A stretch of 9,575 nt of DNA from an uncultured Oscillospiraceae bacterium (GTDB lineage Bacteria > Bacillota > Clostridia > Oscillospirales > Oscillospiraceae): the NCBI GenBank assembly GCA_905236265.1, contig CAJOOV010000039.1, forward strand, positions 1 through 9,575. Reading direction: 5' to 3'. Below the pieces are notes generated by a model that saw nothing but the letters and a program-made list of their open reading frames with translations, was not told the origin of the DNA and ran no database searches. Below, piece by piece: positions 6,942 through 9,575 of the stretch. Numbering within the stretch: the first letter of the stretch is position 1; the number at the start of each line of letters is the position of its first letter. The translations under genes and the position numbers were made by a program.

Positions 6942-7448
6942 ATGGGCTTTTTTGACAAGCTGTTCAAGAAGGAAGCAGAATCACAGATTACAACGGAGCG
7001 AAACACCTTATATCTTCCTGTTAAGGGCAAGGTGATCCCGCTGGAGGAGATCGGGGATGGCGTTTTCTCCGAGGGTGTATTGGGTCAGGGCTGCGGTATC
7101 ATTCCTGCGGAAGAAAAGGTCTATGCGCCTGCCAACGGAACGGTTTCCAGCATTGCAGCTTCCAAGCATGCCATTGGCATTCAGACAGAGGACGGTGCAG
7201 AGGTGCTCATCCATGTGGGGATGGACACAGTTGATATGAACGGAGACGGCTTTGATGTTGTTGTAAAGGAGGACCAAACGGTCAAATGCGGCCAGCTGCT
7301 GATGAAGTTCAACATGAGCAAGATCAAAGCAGCCGGGCATCCCATCACAACCGCATTCATTGTTACCAACTCCGATGATCTCAACGAAGTAACGGTGCTC
7401 CAAACAGGTTCCACAGACCAACTGACCGCAGTGATGCGAGCGAAATAA
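6942..7448 (+). CDS. PTS glucose-family EIIA subunit
   Basis: A 168-residue soluble IIA(Glc)-type protein that passes phosphate from HPr to the EIIB domain. It starts MGFFDKLFKKE, a basic amphipathic N-terminus seen in free IIA(Glc) proteins. The core contains VYAPANGTV (60-68), then HAIGIQ with His76, and LIHVGMDTV with the phospho-accepting His91; these match His75 and His90 of E. coli Crr. The C-terminal half retains a FNMSKIKAAGHPITT-like strand typical of the fold. It follows the GH1 stop by 12 bp with a purine-rich AAAGGGG site and is the last gene of the operon. Because the EIIBC gene lacks its own EIIA domain, this subunit very likely completes that transporter; it could also serve other EIIBC proteins of the cell. 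Confidence 0.95.
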   Translation: MGFFDKLFKKEAESQITTERNTLYLPVKGKVIPLEEIGDGVFSEGVLGQGCGIIPAEEKVYAPANGTVSSIAASKHAIGIQTEDGAEVLIHVGMDTVDMNGDGFDVVVKEDQTVKCGQLLMKFNMSKIKAAGHPITTAFIVTNSDDLNEVTVLQTGSTDQLTAVMRAK

Positions 7449-7463
7449 AATGATACCTTGCAT

Positions 7464-7506
7464 AGCAAACGGGACAGGAACGAATTTCGTTCTTGTCCCG
7501 TTTGCT
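7464..7506 (+). terminator. Strong hairpin ending the PTS operon
   Basis: A 20-bp stem (7464-7483 with 7487-7506), broken by a single G-U pair, has a 3-nt loop and begins 16 bp after the EIIA stop. It contains ACGGGAC/GTCCCGT. The trailing sequence TGCATATAT is not a true T-run, so it may terminate poorly or may mainly protect the 3' end of the mRNA. Position and strength make it the likely operon end. Confidence 0.7.
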
Positions 7507-8204
7507 TGCATATATCGGGTGTTAGTCCGGAGAACTGAGAAAACCAATGCGTTCGGTTTTCCAGCGTGAGTGTCAGTCTTCCCATCGTTTTGCTCAGAGC
7601 AGCAGATGATTACAGTTGATATTCAGCCTGAAAATGTATCGCAAAGTTTGTTCCTCTTCGGCTGGTCTCCACGGGGAGTCATGTTGTCAAGGGGGAAAAT
7701 CAAATAATCGGGAAAAAGGCAAGAAGTTGGTCGTCCGGTGAAAGAAAAGCCAACTTCCTGCCTTGAATTATTGCAGATGGAATACACTAATTGGAATAGC
7801 CGCTGATGTAGCTTATGAGCAGTCTGCACAGTTCGTGAAAGCATCCAGAATTTCAAAAAGGCTTATAGTCATATGATATATTGCTCGTGCGGTAAAAAAG
7901 GTCTGTGACGGTCGCACCAGGACTGTGCATTGTTCTCTGAAAAAGTTTACTGTCATAACCATCATTGTCAAATTTCTTTGCAGGTAAAACAGAGATATGC
8001 TTCTCAAGACAATGCGAAAATTATCAGAGGAAAAGAAATTGCACTTTCTGCGTACAAAAAGCTCATTCTTTCTGTATTTTGAGAAAAACCAGTCTAATAG
8101 AACCATTGAACGCTCGTTTCTGTGTTCCTGTAAAGGGTCAATTTAAGGGTCAACGCCTCTGCTGTGCTTGCCGGTAGACGCAACATTTTGAATTGATGCT
8201 TGCG
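7507..8204. other. Gene-poor, AT-rich gap between the two operons
   Basis: I see no convincing gene in about 700 bp. All open frames are short, overlap each other on both strands and lack ribosome binding sites and recognisable motifs. The composition is visibly more AT-rich than the flanking operons. It contains a minus-facing terminator-like hairpin (7713-7764) and a pair of AAGGGTCAA repeats (8133-8141 and 8145-8153, 12-bp period). It may be decayed accessory DNA. Confidence 0.6.
7713..7764 (-). terminator. Minus-strand terminator-like hairpin with no adjacent gene
   Basis: AAGGCAAGAAGTTGG (7716-7730) pairs with 7750-7764 at 14 of 15 positions around a 19-nt loop. Read on the minus strand the stem runs directly into TTTTT (7717-7713), the form of an intrinsic terminator. 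No gene ends just before it; it lies about 440 bp beyond the terminator of the minus-strand operon. It could be a backup terminator, the end of a small RNA, or a relic of a lost gene. Confidence 0.55.
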
Positions 8205-8241
8205 AAAAACTGGGACCCAAATCAACTTTGGATCCCAGTTT
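8205..8241 (-). terminator. Terminator of the epimerase/DUF6379 operon
   Basis: On the minus strand a 15-bp stem (8241-8227 with 8221-8207, including one G-U pair) has a 5-nt loop. Its 3' arm ends in TTT and continues as TT, giving five U residues (8209-8205). It starts 9 bp after the DUF6379 stop codon. This is a good intrinsic terminator and marks the end of the operon. Confidence 0.88.
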
Positions 8242-8249
8242 CTTGTAGA

Positions 8250-8693
8250 TTAGACGATCAACATCCGTCTGGTATGAATGTGATGTCCGAATTCCGGCAT
8301 GATGAAGGGGGGGTCCTGATCGGGATCCAAATTCTCCTGCATGATCGGGGGCATATAGGAAGAGGTGAAGCAGAATCCAAACTTCAGGTCATGGAATCCC
8401 TGCTCCAATCCGCCGTCCAGCTTGACCTTGATGACGGCAGGCTCGGTCACTGCCCAGTGGGTTTCCCGGTCGCTGACCATCTCTTCCGCAGTGTGATCCT
8501 TGCCGTTCACATTCCAGATGATCTGGTCCTTTTCAAATTTCTTCCCGTCCACAAACAGAGAGCCCGGCCGCAGCTGGCAGAGGAAAATGCCGCGATAATA
8601 GGGGATTCTGACTCTGAACTGGAATCCGGTCACCTTCCCGTCTTCCTTGATGTTTCTAAATCCAACGGACTGAATTACTTGGTTCTCTAACAT
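8250..8693 (-). CDS. DUF6379 protein, probable C-glycoside deglycosidase beta subunit
   Basis: A 147-residue soluble protein without signal peptide or membrane segment. It matches the DUF6379 small subunits of C-glycoside deglycosidases (the DfgB type) in length and layout: RVRIPYYRG (27-35), a beta-rich core with LFVDGKKF (46-53) and IIWNVNGKD (58-66), and a C-terminal tail with MPPIMQENLDP (114-124), PEFGHH and a final RRMLIV. In characterised systems this beta-sandwich subunit packs on the TIM-barrel alpha subunit, and the complex opens the C-C bond between sugar and aromatic ring after the sugar has been oxidised to the 3-oxo form. The ATG at 8691-8693 is preceded by AGGAGG, which overlaps the TAG stop of the upstream epimerase gene (11-bp gap), implying coupled translation and fixed stoichiometry. 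The family assignment is from recognition of the sequence and the partner gene; the exact substrate is unknown. Confidence 0.8.
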   Translation of the reverse strand: MLENQVIQSVGFRNIKEDGKVTGFQFRVRIPYYRGIFLCQLRPGSLFVDGKKFEKDQIIWNVNGKDHTAEEMVSDRETHWAVTEPAVIKVKLDGGLEQGFHDLKFGFCFTSSYMPPIMQENLDPDQDPPFIMPEFGHHIHTRRMLIV

Positions 8694-8699
8694 CGTGAT

Positions 8700-8705
8700 T
8701 CCTCC
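8700..8705 (-). promoter_or_regulatory. Ribosome binding site overlapping the upstream stop codon
   Basis: AGGAGG on the minus strand (8705-8700) lies 6 bases before the DUF6379 ATG and shares its first base with the last base of the TAG stop codon (8707-8705) of the epimerase gene. This arrangement favours translational coupling of the two subunits. Confidence 0.8.
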
Positions 8706-9575
8706 TAGTCTCCCAGATAGCGCTTCAACATGATATGATGCTTTCTGAGTGTCTGGCCGACCTCGTATCCCGGATCATACTTATCCCAGCCCTCATACTC
8801 ACTGAGCAGATAACCATCCCAGTTGTGCTCCTTCATGATGTCCACAACCTCTTTGTAGGGAATGGTGGTTTCTTCAAAATCGTCGCTCATATGGTTGAAC
8901 TTTGCGTGGCAGCAATAGATGTAAGGCAGCAGGGGGATAATCTCTTCCGGCTTGCTTCCCATGAAATTGTTGCGATGCGCCGGCTCGTTGTCAAAGTTGT
9001 TCCGGAACACGCCGAAGTCAATGTTCAGGCCGAAGTTCTTCGTTCCGGTTTCCTCGATGAATTCCACGAAGTTGCGAACCATCTGGCTGTCCAGATTTGT
9101 GGGGGCGTGGATCTCAGGGCACATTTTGATGCCGCATTCCTCTGCCAGCGGCAGGGCCATTTTAATGATCTCCCGCCAGTTCTCCACCGGGTCAAGAGCG
9201 CTGGAAATCACCGGCATCTTGGTTCTCATGACCGTGAAGCCTAGCCTGTGGGCAAGTCGGATATCCCTTGCCAGCAGCTCATAGGACTCCTCCGTGGTCA
9301 GATCCCGATAGCCCAGCATATGAGAATCAATCCAGTTGCCATATTCCACGGGAATGATCTCATACTTGTCCAGCAGCCGGAACCACTCCGCAATCCACTC
9401 CTCAGAAGGGTTCGGGTAATTCTCAATGTGTGTGTTGGCAAGGATTTCCAGACCGTGGGCACCCATGTCGTACATATCCTGGAAGCAGTCCTCCAGATTC
9501 TTGGTGATGCCAAACTCTGCGGAATAGCTGTACAGCGCTATGCCGCGCTTGGGTCCCTTTTTGTCGTATTGATAC
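8705..9575 (-). CDS. Sugar phosphate isomerase/epimerase, probable C-glycoside deglycosidase alpha subunit (5' end outside window)
   Basis: This is a TIM-barrel protein of the xylose isomerase-like/AP endonuclease 2 superfamily. The frame is open to the window edge (289 residues visible, beginning YQYDKKGPKRGIALYSYSAE), so the internal Met at 9475 is not the start; probably a few tens of residues are missing. The N-terminal pattern RGIALYSYSAEFG...TLEDCF-like and MGAHGLEI, followed by YPNPSEEWI, resembles the alpha subunits of C-glycoside deglycosidases (the DfgA/DgpC type). Four likely metal ligands occur in order: Glu in CPEIHAP, Asp in NIDFGVF, His in CCHAKF and Glu in SEYEGWD (visible residues about 154, 186, 223, 259), fitting a divalent metal site. 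It is followed 11 bp downstream by the DUF6379 gene, its expected partner. A role in another 3-oxo-sugar or isomerase pathway is possible, but the gene pair argues for C-glycoside cleavage. Promoter and upstream operon genes are outside the window. Confidence 0.82.
   Translation of the reverse strand, partial: YQYDKKGPKRGIALYSYSAEFGITKNLEDCFQDMYDMGAHGLEILANTHIENYPNPSEEWIAEWFRLLDKYEIIPVEYGNWIDSHMLGYRDLTTEESYELLARDIRLAHRLGFTVMRTKMPVISSALDPVENWREIIKMALPLAEECGIKMCPEIHAPTNLDSQMVRNFVEFIEETGTKNFGLNIDFGVFRNNFDNEPAHRNNFMGSKPEEIIPLLPYIYCCHAKFNHMSDDFEETTIPYKEVVDIMKEHNWDGYLLSEYEGWDKYDPGYEVGQTLRKHHIMLKRYLGD

Noticed and set aside
7871..8090. Cysteine-rich stretch in plus frame (YCSCGKK ... YCHNHHC) resembling a recombinase zinc ribbon
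   Set aside because: The frame is interrupted by stops, there is no catalytic domain anywhere near, and I cannot match it to a family. It may be relic DNA but is not supportable as a gene.
8193..8690. 165-residue plus-strand open frame
   Set aside because: Antisense to the DUF6379 gene and crossing that operon's terminator; the minus-strand protein is the recognisable one.

Overview
The window looks like a piece of a gut-type Clostridia (Bacillota) genome, plausibly Oscillospiraceae or Lachnospiraceae. The evidence is strong AGGAGG-type ribosome binding sites, moderately GC-rich coding sequence, a beta-glucoside phosphotransferase (PTS) operon, an IS66 tail, and a gene pair that resembles the C-glycoside deglycosidases of flavonoid-degrading gut bacteria. 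The genus cannot be told from the sequence alone.

Layout. (1) 1-520: the 3' end of an IS66-family transposase gene, its terminator and a probable right inverted repeat. (2) About 519-1340: decayed DNA holding a broken, unrecognised reading frame with internal stops and a large hairpin (1172-1239). (3) 1343-7506: the main catabolic locus. A LysR-type regulator on the minus strand is divergent from a four-gene plus-strand operon: PTS EIIBC, a cytoplasmic GH35/DUF5597-type glycosidase, a GH1 6-phospho-beta-glucosidase, and a separate EIIA. The operon ends in a 20-bp hairpin. The shared 144-bp intergenic region holds two good promoters and a perfect LysR-type dyad at about -65 of the operon promoter. 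(4) 7507-8204: about 700 bp, visibly more AT-rich, with no convincing gene but a minus-facing terminator-like hairpin. (5) 8207-9575: a minus-strand operon truncated by the window edge. It encodes a TIM-barrel sugar phosphate isomerase/epimerase followed by a small DUF6379 protein and a terminator; this is the signature pair of C-glycoside deglycosidase alpha and beta subunits.

How the genes could work together (inference). A beta-glucoside or related disaccharide is imported and phosphorylated by the EIIA/EIIBC pair. The GH1 enzyme cleaves the 6-phospho-beta-glucoside, and the GH35-like enzyme handles another beta-linked sugar or a branched derivative. LysR probably senses a substrate or intermediate, which is unusual because beta-glucoside PTS operons are more often controlled by BglG/LicT antitermination. 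The convergent neighbouring operon would cleave C-glycosides after they are oxidised to the 3-oxo form. Together the two operons suggest a locus for using plant O- and C-glycosides. The C-glycoside pair is the most notable content of the window.
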